A stretch of DNA of 64,000 nucleotides from Thioalkalivibrio thiocyanodenitrificans ARhD 1 (GCF_000378965.1 NZ_KB900537.1:62001-126000); one strand, 5' to 3'; counted from the first letter of the stretch, positions 42,311 to 51,373 are shown. Notes: generated from the letters alone by a model not told the origin. Program-made: numbers and translations.

Positions 42311-44572
42311 ATGCGTGAGTTGATTGTCTTGCAGGGCCCCGCCGGGTGCGGGAAGAGCTATTTCACAGAAACCCAGGGGCTTTCGCCCTACACGCTCAGC
42401 TCCGACACGATCCGACTCATCAAGAGCGGCGCTGTTGCGAGTCCCGAGGGTGGGTTTATGATCGACCAGAGTCAGGCGGCTGCGGTCTGGCAGCTGCTCT
42501 TTGAGTGTCTCGATGAGCGCATGGGTCGGGGCGAGTTGGTGGTGGTTGACGCCACGCACACCAAATCATCCGAGCTGGAGCGCTACCGGCAGCTGGCCCG
42601 CAAGTACCGCTACCGGTGCACGCTGGTTCAGTTCCCGTTCGACCGCGAGACGCTTCGTGAGCGTAACGAGCATACTCGGCCGCCCTACAGGAAGGTGCCG
42701 ATGACTTCGATCGATCGCATGATCGAGGAGCTCTCGAGATTCAAGGCCCCTTCCGGTATGCGGGTCATCCGCCCTGGAGAGATTCGCGAGGTGCTCAATC
42801 GGCCTCCCAGGGATCTTGCCGGCTACAAGCGGGTGATCCATATCGGGGATATCCACGGGGTTTACAGTGCGCTGCTGAGTGCGCTTGACGCAAAGGCGCT
42901 CGATCCGGACGTGTTCTACGTGTTCCACGGCGACTATATCGATCGTGGCCCGGAGAACGCCAAGGTGCTGGCGTTTGTCGAGCATTACCTCTATGCGCCC
43001 AACGTGGCGTTCCTGCGCGGCAACCACGAGCTTCACCTGTGGCGCTTCGCGGAAGGCATGGAGAGCGTTTCCAACGAGTTCGAGCGCATCACCCGCCCTG
43101 AGCTTGAACGCCATGGCTTCGCGCCTGAGCGTGTCGGGGTGATCTTTGATGCCATGCTTGATGGGATGGTCTACCGGACGCAGGCCGAGCAGGGTCGTAC
43201 GATCTCAGTCCTATGCACCCACGCCGGGCTTTCCTTCATGCCAAGCGCCGAAGAGATGGCGCTGGTGCCGTCCTGGCAGATGATCAAGGGTGTCGGCAAC
43301 TATGGAGACCCGGTGCATCAGTGGTGGGATCGAAATACCGGCCCTACCGAGTACCAGGTCCATGGCCATCGCAATACGCTCGATCTGCCTCATCAGGCCT
43401 CAGAGCGCTGCATCAACCTGGAAGATCAGGTGGAGTTCGGAGGCGGCCTTCGTACCGTGGCGGTATCGGCTCAAGGGTTTTCCTTTGAGACCCATCGGTG
43501 CACCGAGGGCCTTGACTCCAGGGAGCGGCGCGGGCGCGGTGCGATTCTCCGGGCGCATTATCCGGAGATCAAGGACGACTGCCTGATTTCTGAGCAGATG
43601 ACGGAGAAGCTGGAGGCCTCGAGCTACGTTCGGGTCAAGGATTTCGGATCCGTGCGCTCCTACGCCTTCACACCCAAGGCCTTCTATAAGGGGGTCTGGG
43701 ATGATGTCACCGTCAAGGCCAGGGGGCTTTTCGTGGACCCGAAGACGCGCAGGATCATCTCCCGGGGCTATGACAAATTCTTCAACATCGGGGAGCGGGA
43801 AGAAACCCAGATCGACCGCCTTGCAGAGGATCTGGTCTATCCGGTGACGGTCTATCTCAAGGAGAACGGGTTTCTCGGCATCGCCGGGTACCACGAGGAG
43901 GAGGGTCGGCTGTTTCTGTCCTCCAAGAGCACTCCTGAGGGAGAGTTCGCCTCCTGGTTCAGGGAGATCCTGGGTGAGACCCTGGGCCCTGTGGCGCTTG
44001 AGCGTTTCGGGCGCTATCTCAGGGACGCCGGCGTGACCGCGGTCTTTGAGGTCATCGACCCCGAGCGGGATCCGCACCTGGTGCGCTATGCCTCTCGAAA
44101 GGTCGTGCTGCTGGATCTGATCCGGCGCAGCGAGAGCTTTGAAAAGCTGCCTTTTGACGCGGTCAAGGTGATTGCCAAGCGCTTTCGCCTTGAGCACAAG
44201 GAGCGTGTCACCGAGATCAAGGATGACCGGGCCCTGGTGGGGTGGTACAAGCAGGCGAGCAGCCGCAAGTATTCCTATCGCGGCCAGGAGGTCGAGGGCT
44301 TTGTGCTCGAGGACGCTGCCGGGCGCCACGTGAAGGTCAAGTGCTTTGCTTACGGATGGTGGAAGAAGATGCGCTCTGTCAAGGACAGGCTCATCAAGGC
44401 CCGTGAGAAGGGGCTTGAGCTTCCGACCGCCGAGCGTCTCGGTCTCACCGAGAATCATCAGCGCCAGGTGCTCGAGTTCATGCTCGGGTTGCTCGATGAG
44501 GGGCGGCTCGATCAGCCCATTCTCGAGATCAAGGCGTTGTTCGAAAAGACATCAACCAAGGCTGTCGCGTAA
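42311..44572 (+). CDS. RNA repair enzyme: polynucleotide kinase, phosphatase and RNA ligase in one chain
   Basis: 753 residues from ATG 42311 (AGGAGGG upstream). Three modules: an N-terminal P-loop kinase (LQGPAGCGKS, residues 7-16, and a lid-like R-x-R region near 117); a calcineurin-like phosphatase (HIGDIHG about 176, GDYIDRG about 207, GNHE about 237, HGHRN later); and a C-terminal nucleotidyl-ligase with ARGLFVDP, FFNIGE and the Lys motif KENG (K517). Kinase-phosphatase-ligase order is that of bacterial Pnkp RNA repair proteins, while the ligase motifs look more T4 Rnl1-like. It should heal and reseal cut RNA such as nicked tRNA. Confidence 0.85.
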   Translation: MRELIVLQGPAGCGKSYFTETQGLSPYTLSSDTIRLIKSGAVASPEGGFMIDQSQAAAVWQLLFECLDERMGRGELVVVDATHTKSSELERYRQLARKYRYRCTLVQFPFDRETLRERNEHTRPPYRKVPMTSIDRMIEELSRFKAPSGMRVIRPGEIREVLNRPPRDLAGYKRVIHIGDIHGVYSALLSALDAKALDPDVFYVFHGDYIDRGPENAKVLAFVEHYLYAPNVAFLRGNHELHLWRFAEGMESVSNEFERITRPELERHGFAPERVGVIFDAMLDGMVYRTQAEQGRTISVLCTHAGLSFMPSAEEMALVPSWQMIKGVGNYGDPVHQWWDRNTGPTEYQVHGHRNTLDLPHQASERCINLEDQVEFGGGLRTVAVSAQGFSFETHRCTEGLDSRERRGRGAILRAHYPEIKDDCLISEQMTEKLEASSYVRVKDFGSVRSYAFTPKAFYKGVWDDVTVKARGLFVDPKTRRIISRGYDKFFNIGEREETQIDRLAEDLVYPVTVYLKENGFLGIAGYHEEEGRLFLSSKSTPEGEFASWFREILGETLGPVALERFGRYLRDAGVTAVFEVIDPERDPHLVRYASRKVVLLDLIRRSESFEKLPFDAVKVIAKRFRLEHKERVTEIKDDRALVGWYKQASSRKYSYRGQEVEGFVLEDAAGRHVKVKCFAYGWWKKMRSVKDRLIKAREKGLELPTAERLGLTENHQRQVLEFMLGLLDEGRLDQPILEIKALFEKTSTKAVA

Positions 44573-44597
44573 CCGCACAACCTTTCATTGCAACCCA

Positions 44598-44626
44598 GCC
44601 CCTTACCGCGAGGTGAGGGGCTTTTT
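44598..44626 (+). terminator. Terminator of RNA repair gene
   Basis: AGCCCCTTACC pairs with GGTGAGGGGCT around GCGA, followed by TTTTTT. Confidence 0.85.
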
Positions 44627-44672
44627 TATGCAGCACCCCTTCTTCCACGCCCTGCCCTGGGTTCGCGCCCAT

Positions 44673-44681
44673 TCCCTATAC
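44673..44681 (+). promoter_or_regulatory. TCCCTATAC promoter motif
   Basis: CATTCCCTATACCTC box 30 bases before ATG 44711. Confidence 0.6.
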
Positions 44682-44710
44682 CTCCTGAGGACAACACAAT
44701 ACAACGAGGC

Positions 44711-45790
44711 ATGAAAATGACAGGATCAGTCTCTGAAACGCTGCGCAAAGAGGCTCACAGGAAATGGTCTCAGCACTATAAGGAGTATCTGGATCACGTC
44801 GAGGAAAGCGGCCGGCATGTGGTCATCAAGCCTTCCCGGAACAAAGGGCTGGCTGAATGGGTGCGAACCCAGCGCCACATGTATCGCAAAGGGCTTCTCG
44901 ACCCGAGACGAAAGGCCATGCTCGACGCCTCCGGGTTCCTCTGGTACTGCGGAGGAAACGCCTACTGCTGGGGCTACCTGTACGCCCAGCTGTCGATGTA
45001 CAAGGACCATCACGGCAACGCCAACGTCCCCTACAGCCTGTACCGGGAAAAAGATCCCGATTTCGGCTACCTGGCGATGTGGGTTCACTGTCTTCGGATG
45101 CAACACAGGAAGGGCCAGCTCAGCCAATACAAGGCCGGCATGCTGCGCTCGCTCGGCTTTGACTGGGGCCGCCCAGGTGTCACGCCAAAGCCGTGGATAG
45201 AGATGTACGAGCTGCTTCGGGATTACCACGAGAAGAACGGTCACCCGAACGTCACGCAAAAGGAAGATCGACGTCTCTACCAGTGGTTGCAGAACCAGCG
45301 CACCGCTATGAAGGGAGGGAGCCGGGACCGCAAGCCGTTGACGAAGGAGCAGACCTGGCTTCTGAACGCCATCGATGTCTACCCGACGGTACTCCCCTCC
45401 TTCGATGAAGGCATGCGGCGGCTATCGGTGTTTCACGCGATGCACGGTCACGGGATGGTCCCGTCGAGCTACCCGCAGGATCCGCGCCTGGCTATCTTTG
45501 CCAAGCAGGCCCAGCGTGCCGCCAAGGCTGGTCGCTTGACGCCTTGGCAGTTGCGTCAGCTTGAGTCCCTGGGGCTTAACCCCTTCGGTCGCCAGTTGCC
45601 GCGCCGTGAGCTTGATCGACGCTTGAAGCTGTTCGTAGAGCGCCACGGGCATGCGGATGTTCCAAGGCATTACCCCGAGGATCAGGTGCTGGCCGACTAT
45701 GTGTACTATGTGCGCCATGAAAGCGCATATCGCACCATGAAGAAGTACACGTGGCTGCTGAAGCGATTGGAGAGCAAGTTCAAGTCTTAA
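44711..45790 (+). CDS. Protein of five helicase-associated (HA) domain repeats
   Basis: 359 residues from ATG 44711; ATG 44717 is equally plausible. It consists of five repeats of about 65 residues ending in L-x-x-L/I-G-F/L-x-W-type helices. The repeats carry G-H/N-A/P-x-V-P signatures such as HHGNANVPYSLY, KNGHPNVTQKE, MHGHGMVPSSYP and RHGHADVPRHYP, which is the hallmark of helicase-associated domains. Here no helicase is attached. Probably nucleic-acid binding; role unknown. Confidence 0.75.
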   Translation: MKMTGSVSETLRKEAHRKWSQHYKEYLDHVEESGRHVVIKPSRNKGLAEWVRTQRHMYRKGLLDPRRKAMLDASGFLWYCGGNAYCWGYLYAQLSMYKDHHGNANVPYSLYREKDPDFGYLAMWVHCLRMQHRKGQLSQYKAGMLRSLGFDWGRPGVTPKPWIEMYELLRDYHEKNGHPNVTQKEDRRLYQWLQNQRTAMKGGSRDRKPLTKEQTWLLNAIDVYPTVLPSFDEGMRRLSVFHAMHGHGMVPSSYPQDPRLAIFAKQAQRAAKAGRLTPWQLRQLESLGLNPFGRQLPRRELDRRLKLFVERHGHADVPRHYPEDQVLADYVYYVRHESAYRTMKKYTWLLKRLESKFKS

Positions 45791-45800
45791 GCTCTACCAC

Positions 45801-45835
45801 CCTCTCGCTACCGTCTTGGCGGCGAGAGGTTTTTT
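45801..45835 (+). terminator. Terminator of HA-repeat gene
   Basis: CCTCTCGC pairs with GCGAGAGG around a 13-base loop, followed by TTTTTTG. Confidence 0.75.
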
Positions 45836-45880
45836 GTGCTCATTGCGGGCATCGCCGACGCCTCTGGACCGGAACCCAGG

Positions 45881-45917
45881 AAAAACAATCCCCTTCAACC
45901 GTCGGGTTGGAGGGGAT
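45881..45917 (-). terminator. Terminator of zinc-ribbon gene
   Basis: Minus strand: TCCCCTCCAACC pairs with GGTTGAAGGGGA around CGAC, followed by TTGTTTTT. Confidence 0.8.
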
Positions 45918-45994
45918 GGATAAAGGAAAGTGTCGAGTCGGCTCAATGGTGCTGGATGGTTACTTGGCGAGCCGAAGGTGTCGCCTGGGTGTAC

Positions 45995-46246
45995 TCAGCG
46001 CCTGAGATCACACCACTCAGGCAGGCGGGCCTCGTAGACCTCTTTGGGTACATCGAACTCGATATGCTGGCAGTGTTTGCAATACAGCCCGGCGCCACCG
46101 TGCGCTTGCTTGCACAGATGATTCCAGCCGCGGGTCCAGTTGTTGCCGCGCACAGTATCGCGCGACCCGCAGGCACTGCACCGCTCACCAAAGAGCGTAT
46201 TCAGGATACGCTCGATCAGAGATTTTTCGCTGCTCTTGCGCTTCAT
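45995..46246 (-). CDS. Small zinc-ribbon protein, upstream region split by TnpB element
   Basis: 83 residues with four paired Cys: ERCSACGSRD and LYCKHCQH, giving a zinc ribbon. The ATG is at 46246. The TnpB element begins nine bases upstream at 46255. Joining the two flanks restores ACAGGAGTAAAACC-ATG, so the element has separated the start codon from its AGGAG site and from a promoter box now at 47714. Expression is probably lost or altered. Confidence 0.6.
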   Translation of the reverse strand: MKRKSSEKSLIERILNTLFGERCSACGSRDTVRGNNWTRGWNHLCKQAHGGAGLYCKHCQHIEFDVPKEVYEARLPEWCDLRR

Positions 46247-46348
46247 GGTTTTACCTTGGCGCGCCGTAAAGCCTCACCCTTCAGGGCGGGGATATAAGGC
46301 GCGGTGTGCGAGGCGCGCCTGAAGGCGCGTGCAGGCCGGCGGTTTCTG

Positions 46349-46357
46349 TCGCTATAC
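46349..46357 (+). promoter_or_regulatory. TCGCTATAC box before tnpB
   Basis: TGTCGCTATACTG lies eight bases before ATG 46366 and is repeated in copy 2 at 52943-52951. It matches the box used by the element's own genes. Confidence 0.45.
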
Positions 46358-46365
46358 TGCCCGGT

Positions 46366-47643
46366 ATGAAGCGTCTACAGGCTTTCAAGTTCGAGCTACG
46401 CCCCGACGGTGAGCAGCGGCGCCAGATGCGCCGCTTCGCCGGCTCCTGCCGATTCGTATTCAACAAGGCCCTGGCGTTGCAAAAAGAACGCTACGAGCGC
46501 GGGGAGAAAAAGCTCGGCTACGCAGAGCTATGTAAGGAGCTGATATCCTGGAAGCGGAATACGGAAACCACCTGGCTTGGCGATACCCCCTCTCAGGCTC
46601 TCCAGCAAACGCTCAAGGACCTTGAGCGGGCTTATACCAACTTCTTCGCCAAGCGGGCCGCCTTCCCGCGCCGCAAGAAGAAAGGCCTTGCCGATAGCTT
46701 TCGCTATCCGCAAGGCTGCAAGCTCGATCAAGGCAACAGCCGGATCTTCCTGCCCAAGCTTGGCTGGCAGCGCTACCGCAACAGCCGAAAGGTGCCCGGT
46801 GTGGTGAAAAACGTCACCGTCAGCCTGGCAGGGGGTAAATGGTTTGTGTCGATCCAAACCGAGCGGGAGGTGGAACAGCCGATCCCGAAAGCTATTAGCG
46901 CCATCGGTATCGACATGGGGGTCACCCGCTTCGCCACCCTTTCGGACGGAACATCCTACGCGCCGCTGAGTAGCTTCAAGCGGCACCAGGACAGGTTGCG
47001 TAACGCGCAACAGTCCTTGAGCCGAAAAGCAAAGTTCAGCAACAACTGGAAGCGGGCAAGGGCCCGCGTCCAGAAGATTCACGCCCGCATCGGCAATGCC
47101 CGCCGGGACTACCTGCACAAGACCTCAACCGCGATCAGCAAAAACCACGCGATGGTGTGTATCGAGGACTTGCAGGTGCGGAATATATCCCAATCCGCGG
47201 CAGGCACCATCGAGCAACCGGGCAGGTATGTTCAGGCCAAGGCCAGCCTGAACAAGGCCATCCTCGACCAGGGCTGGTTCGAATTCCGTCGTCAATTGGA
47301 CTACAAGCTGGCGTGGCAAGGCGGGTGGTTGGTGGCCGTGCCACCACAAAATACCAGCCGCACATGCCCGGCCTGTGGCCATGTCTCGGCGGACAACCGC
47401 CAGACGCAGGCCAGGTTCGTGTGCGTCGGATGCGGTTTCGAGGAGAACGCCGACATGGTCGGCGCGATCAACATCCTCTCTCGCGGGATGCAAAAGCTGC
47501 GAGACGAAGGGCAGGACACGGCGGATGCTTCCGCTGGGTGTGAAAGCACAGCCCGGATCGCCTGTGAAGTGAGCGGTGCAGTAATGCCGCCAGCAGCAGG
47601 AACCTACCGAAGCGACTCAGGAGTGGCTCGACGCCTCGCCTGA
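46366..47643 (+). CDS. tnpB: TnpB RNA-guided nuclease, copy 1
   Basis: 425 residues from ATG 46366. RuvC residues are intact: D183 (AIGIDMGVTRFA), E267 (MVCIEDLQVRN) and D363 (ENADMVGAINIL). A four-Cys zinc finger (CPACGH ... CVGCGFEE) lies between the last two. TnpB cuts DNA next to a TAM under guidance of an omega RNA made from the element's right end. The C-terminus ends RRLA and differs from copy 2, because the right ends differ. Confidence 0.93.
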   Translation: MKRLQAFKFELRPDGEQRRQMRRFAGSCRFVFNKALALQKERYERGEKKLGYAELCKELISWKRNTETTWLGDTPSQALQQTLKDLERAYTNFFAKRAAFPRRKKKGLADSFRYPQGCKLDQGNSRIFLPKLGWQRYRNSRKVPGVVKNVTVSLAGGKWFVSIQTEREVEQPIPKAISAIGIDMGVTRFATLSDGTSYAPLSSFKRHQDRLRNAQQSLSRKAKFSNNWKRARARVQKIHARIGNARRDYLHKTSTAISKNHAMVCIEDLQVRNISQSAAGTIEQPGRYVQAKASLNKAILDQGWFEFRRQLDYKLAWQGGWLVAVPPQNTSRTCPACGHVSADNRQTQARFVCVGCGFEENADMVGAINILSRGMQKLRDEGQDTADASAGCESTARIACEVSGAVMPPAAGTYRSDSGVARRLA

Positions 47644-47706
47644 GCGCCGTAGGAATCCCCGGCCTTCAGGCCGGGGAGGATGTCAATCCTGTGTCTTGAT
47701 ACGGGC
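47600..47706 (+). ncRNA. Predicted omega RNA 3' part and guide, copy 1
   Basis: The right end has a perfect hairpin CCCCGGCC-TTCA-GGCCGGGG just before GGATGTCAA. In TnpB systems the bases directly after the element act as guide, here starting TCCTGTGTCTTGATACGG at 47687. The 5' limit of the RNA cannot be set by eye. Confidence 0.5.
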
Positions 47707-47713
47707 CTGCTTC

Positions 47714-47722
47714 GTATAGACA
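47714..47722 (-). promoter_or_regulatory. Displaced promoter-like box TGTCTATAC
   Basis: GTGTCTATACGAAG reads toward the zinc-ribbon gene and would lie about 37 bases before its ATG if the TnpB element were removed. Confidence 0.4.
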
Positions 47723-47753
47723 CCAGAGGGGATCAGCGTAGCCCGAATAGAAA

Positions 47754-47785
47754 ACACCCCTGAAACCAGACGGTTAAAGGGGTGT
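47754..47785 (-). terminator. Terminator of DUF4942 methyltransferase gene
   Basis: Minus strand: ACACCCCTTTAACC pairs with GGTTTCAGGGGTGT around GTCT, followed by TTTTCTATT. Confidence 0.8.
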
Positions 47786-47824
47786 GTGATTGAATGCGTC
47801 AAAGATCAACGCATGATGCGTGTG

Positions 47825-49405
47825 CTACAGACGCTTCGCCTGCAATTGGACAACCGAAACGCCCGTGCCCTCGAACGCCCCGGTGATCGGCGCCGTCCAA
47901 TGGAGATCGTAGCCTGATATGCTGAACTTTCGAGCCATGCTCGCCGGCAGAATCGCTGCCAGCCGCCCCCCGGGTTTGAGAAGCCCGAGCGCCGCACGAA
48001 GGTGGGCTTCCGCCCTGCCCTCCCCAAATGGCGGGTTCATGAGCACTACGTCGACCGGCGCGATATGCTGCGCCTGCTCCAGGAAATCCCCAGGGATCAC
48101 CTCGTAGCCGCTCGCCTCCAGGATCTTCGCGTGCGTGGGGCTCACCTCGACACAGAGCGTGCGGTCTTTCGGCAAATGCGCCGCGAGACTCCCGTGTCCT
48201 GCGCTCGGTTCCAGGCAGCGATCCTCAGGACCGATGTCAATCATGGCCGCAAGCGACTCAGCAAGCTCCTCCGGTGTCGGATAGAACTGGTGGGACTTGT
48301 GGTTCGGAATCATGCCGCGGGTCAGCACCTCGCCGATGACATCGTCAACCACATAAGCGAACCTCCAGCAATCGCCTCCCTCACGAGCGCCACCGAGTGC
48401 CTCCATAATGGTCGCCACCCTCCTCTTGATGTGCTTGTCAAGAGATTGGTGATCATACGGAGCCCTCCAGTGAAACCCGTCCACGCGACCATCCGCGATC
48501 ACCTTCAATACGCTGAACGGGATCGGGTCTTCGATGAGCACAAAGGTCTTGTCTTTCGCGATCTTCTCGGGCTTCTTGCGAAACTGCGACGGGATCGCAT
48601 TAGGGTAGCGGTGCGACAGGATCTGGTTCAGCCGATAGGCCAGGTGCGGGTGCACCTCCAGATGCGCCGTACCTTTCTTGTAGATCCGGATGCGAAATGC
48701 GCCGCCGTCCACCCAGTTCCACTGCCCCGGAACCTTGCGGACATGCTCGATCAGCTTCATCGACGAACCCTGGAAGGGGTGATCTCGCCCCATGAACTTT
48801 GCGATCACGAACCGGAGATCATGGATCAGGCCGGATTTGCGATGGGTAAACCCGTAGCTGTCAACGACATAGTCGATGATCATGCGCTTGGAGAACCCTT
48901 CCGGCTGATTGGTCACATGCTCGCCAGACAGCCCGTAGAAGATACCGTCGACCATCTCGGCCAGGAATTCCGCGCGCTGATTCAGGAGGGTATTGATCGT
49001 CGCCCTGACCGTCTCGGAGGTGAACTCCGGGGTCTTTCGCGCCTTGATCTGCTCATACCACTCCGTACGCCTTGCACTGGGCATGAAGTCCATGACATCG
49101 GTCAGATTCAAAGCCCGTTGCCAGTACGCGCTGTTCAGCGCACCGATCGCCGGCTCCTTCTGAAAGAGACTCGCGATATTCCGTATCGCATAGCCCTCGA
49201 TGTCAGCTCCTTCCATGAAGTACGAGACCGCTGAGCGCATCTCGCCAGACGCCATGAATTCCTCGACTCTCTCCAGATTTGCCCTCTCCGCGTCATACTT
49301 CGCAACAAGAACATCAAGGGCATCCGTGTCGGCCGGGGCAAAGAACGGCTCATCGTGCTCCGCCAGATCCACTCCCCCGCCACTACCTGCTTCAATAATC
49401 CTCAT
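47825..49405 (-). CDS. DUF4942-type protein with SAM-dependent methyltransferase domain
   Basis: 526 residues. The N-terminal 330 residues look like the DUF4942 region common on plasmids (KSGLIHDLRFVIAKFMGRDH). The C-terminal domain is a class I methyltransferase: FYPTPEELAESL, LEPSAGHGSLAAHL (SAM-binding motif I) and VVLMNPPFGEGRA (N-P-P-F catalytic motif of N6-adenine enzymes). It may methylate element DNA to resist host restriction (inference). No cognate endonuclease is adjacent. Confidence 0.82.
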   Translation of the reverse strand: MRIIEAGSGGGVDLAEHDEPFFAPADTDALDVLVAKYDAERANLERVEEFMASGEMRSAVSYFMEGADIEGYAIRNIASLFQKEPAIGALNSAYWQRALNLTDVMDFMPSARRTEWYEQIKARKTPEFTSETVRATINTLLNQRAEFLAEMVDGIFYGLSGEHVTNQPEGFSKRMIIDYVVDSYGFTHRKSGLIHDLRFVIAKFMGRDHPFQGSSMKLIEHVRKVPGQWNWVDGGAFRIRIYKKGTAHLEVHPHLAYRLNQILSHRYPNAIPSQFRKKPEKIAKDKTFVLIEDPIPFSVLKVIADGRVDGFHWRAPYDHQSLDKHIKRRVATIMEALGGAREGGDCWRFAYVVDDVIGEVLTRGMIPNHKSHQFYPTPEELAESLAAMIDIGPEDRCLEPSAGHGSLAAHLPKDRTLCVEVSPTHAKILEASGYEVIPGDFLEQAQHIAPVDVVLMNPPFGEGRAEAHLRAALGLLKPGGRLAAILPASMARKFSISGYDLHWTAPITGAFEGTGVSVVQLQAKRL

Positions 49406-49433
49406 AGCTACTCCTTGGTGTTGGCCTCAGGAG

Positions 49434-49442
49434 GTATAGCGA
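49434..49442 (-). promoter_or_regulatory. TCGCTATAC promoter motif, methyltransferase
   Basis: TTTCGCTATACCTCC box 29 bases before ATG 49405. Confidence 0.6.
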
Positions 49443-49526
49443 AACCGCCGGCGCCGCCTGGCGGCACACAGTCAAGAGAAGACCTGGCGCTATCGAGGAG
49501 ACCGAACAGAAGGGCCCACGTCAGGC

Positions 49527-50609
49527 TCAGAGCAGCGCGAGCTCCTCGCGCTCGACCACCATGCTCTTGTGCTCATACTGGCCGTCGAATTCGACCTCGA
49601 AAGCAGGGCCTTGCTCTCGATCGCGCACAATCCCGATGATCGTGCCGCTCATCCCTTGCGGATCAGCGTCGTACCAGACCCGGGCACCGACCTTGATATC
49701 TGCCGAGCTCTGCCGCCGGGTTTTCTCGATAACCCACTGCCGACACCAGCGCGTGACCTGCTCCTCAAGTGCCGAGATCGAGCGTGGCGGCGATTGCGAA
49801 AGGAGTTCGTCCTGGTGCTCAAGCACCGGGATCCCTGGGACGGTCTCAGCAAACCCTCGAAGCCATCTCCTTGCGAGCTCCACGCTTGGCGCCGACAGCT
49901 CGACACGGGTATTGAACCGACGAACCACCGCGCGATCCAAGAGCTCCTCGTGATTCGTCGCCCCGATGAGGATCACGTTGTCCGGCAGGCGGTCGATCTC
50001 AAGAAGGAGCGTCGAGACCACCCTGCCCACTTCCCCGACATCCCGGCCGCCGCCATCGCGCTCGGTCAGCACTGTTTCGAGCTCATCAATGAAAAGCACC
50101 ACCGAGTGAGAGGATGCGGCCCGAAAGAGCTTCGCGAGCTTCGCGCCGGTCTCACCCAGCATGCTCGAGATGATCGAGGAGAAATCGGCCACCCAGAACG
50201 GCAGGCCCAGTTCCTTGGCAATCGCCGCGGCAAGGGTTGTCTTGCCGTTTCCTGGAGGACCTGACAGCAGGAGCTTGTGGGGGACGGGCAAGCCTGCGGC
50301 CTTGATCTGCTCTGCGTATCGGCGCTCATCAAGGAAGCTCTCCACCGCGTCCTTTGCGCCCTCATCGAGCACCACGCCGGACAGATCGATCCGCGCGCTC
50401 TGCTCCAAGACGAGAGGCCTCACCTTGGGGTCGAGCTCGACCATCTCAGGGCGCCTGGTTATGCTGTTGAGCTTGTGGGCCAGGGCTCGCTTCAGTGTCG
50501 ATCCCTGACGCTCGCGCGCGATGATCTGCTGACAGATGCTTGAAACCCTGTCGCGCTCCCCTTTGAGAGCCGCATCCGCAAGCGCCAGTACATGTTCTTT
50601 TGTTGCCAT
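49527..50609 (-). CDS. AAA+ ATPase with C-terminal SH3-like domain
   Basis: 360 residues from ATG 50609 (AAGGAGAG upstream). Walker A LLSGPPGNGKTTLA, Walker B VVLFIDELETVL, sensor-type ATNHEELLDRAVVRRF with an Arg finger. The core resembles classical (FtsH/SpoVK-like) AAA+ modules. The final 55 residues form a KOW/SH3-like beta domain (VGARVWYDADPQGMSGTIIG). Possibly a remodelling ATPase for an element protein. It shares a transcript with the gene at 50621. Confidence 0.8.
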   Translation of the reverse strand: MATKEHVLALADAALKGERDRVSSICQQIIARERQGSTLKRALAHKLNSITRRPEMVELDPKVRPLVLEQSARIDLSGVVLDEGAKDAVESFLDERRYAEQIKAAGLPVPHKLLLSGPPGNGKTTLAAAIAKELGLPFWVADFSSIISSMLGETGAKLAKLFRAASSHSVVLFIDELETVLTERDGGGRDVGEVGRVVSTLLLEIDRLPDNVILIGATNHEELLDRAVVRRFNTRVELSAPSVELARRWLRGFAETVPGIPVLEHQDELLSQSPPRSISALEEQVTRWCRQWVIEKTRRQSSADIKVGARVWYDADPQGMSGTIIGIVRDREQGPAFEVEFDGQYEHKSMVVEREELALL

Positions 50610-50620
50610 TGTATCTCTCC

Positions 50621-50968
50621 TTAAAGAATCTTTGCGCCCTGCTCCAGCGCCGCCTTGCGAATAACCTCCGCCTTGTCCGCAGGACATTCGATCACCAGGC
50701 AGACCTTTTTGATCTGGCGCCGCCACTTGTTGAAGTGCGATTTCAGCGTCTTGATTGGGATCTCCTGCCCTTCCTGATAAACAGCCCCGCCAGAAACCTT
50801 CATCGAGGCATCGTTCGGAATATCATCGAGCCGGGCGATCTCGGCCGCATCTGCGCGCTGCCCGTCGATCTCTATGAGGGCATTACGAAAGGTGACCGTG
50901 GGCGGCCAAAACTGGTGATCGGAGAGAAACCGCTTCCATTCGGCGCCTGTTGTCAGAATACTCTTCAT
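50621..50968 (-). CDS. Hypothetical protein upstream of AAA+ ATPase
   Basis: 115 residues from ATG 50968 (ACGGAGATC upstream). Beta-rich, basic C-terminus (KTLKSHFNKWRRQIKKVCLV). It begins 24 bases past the tmRNA 3' end and ends 11 bases before the ATPase start, so both may be expressed by read-through from the tmRNA promoter. Not recognised. Confidence 0.6.
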   Translation of the reverse strand: MKSILTTGAEWKRFLSDHQFWPPTVTFRNALIEIDGQRADAAEIARLDDIPNDASMKVSGGAVYQEGQEIPIKTLKSHFNKWRRQIKKVCLVIECPADKAEVIRKAALEQGAKIL

Positions 50969-50991
50969 GAGCGATCTCCGTGAGGGAAAAT

Positions 50992-51361
50992 TGGTGGAGG
51001 TGACGGGAGTCGAACCCGTGTCCGAAACACATCTCACTGCGTGGTTCTACGTGCGTAGTCAGCGGTTGAATACATCAGGCACTACGCCCGCCGACGGCGC
51101 CTGCCTAACGAACCCCTCTTGTATCAGGCAAAGAACCGAAGGGCTGAAGTGCTTGCCTGTTGCGCGTTTAATCGATACCCGATCACGCCAACGCGCGAGC
51201 GTTAATCGGGCAGATCAGGCCGCGAGGGCGCGATCGAAGCTGTCGTCGTTGGCAGCTATAGCTTTTGTGTGTTGACCCTGCCTCTTAACGGCAGGCGGAA
51301 GGCACACTCTTCCGGCACGCACCACGGAGTTGATAAGCCTCGTCGAAGCCGAAACACCCCC
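50992..51361 (-). ncRNA. ssrA: Transfer-messenger RNA (tmRNA)
   Basis: 370 nt. The 5' end GGGGGTGTTTCGGCTTCGAC pairs with a 3' acceptor strand ending CACCTCC-A-CCA; the T arm reads ACACGGGTTCGACTCCCGT and the CCA is encoded. The tag frame (51215-51253) resumes at GCC and encodes ANDDSFDRALAA then stop, ending in LAA as required for ClpXP/ClpAP degradation. tmRNA rescues stalled ribosomes. It is structurally complete and carried next to the tRNA array. Confidence 0.96.
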
Positions 51362-51373
51362 GGGTATTGTCAA

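Larger units (their letters stand above)
46255..47686 (+). mobile_element. IS605-family TnpB-only element, copy 1
   Basis: 1432 bases, bounded by comparison with copy 2 (52849-54279). The left end follows TTAC in both copies, the likely target-adjacent motif. The right end is ...GGATGTCAA in both. It carries tnpB only and no tnpA transposase, so it needs one in trans. Terminal hairpins are present at both ends, without direct repeats, as expected for this family. Confidence 0.9.
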
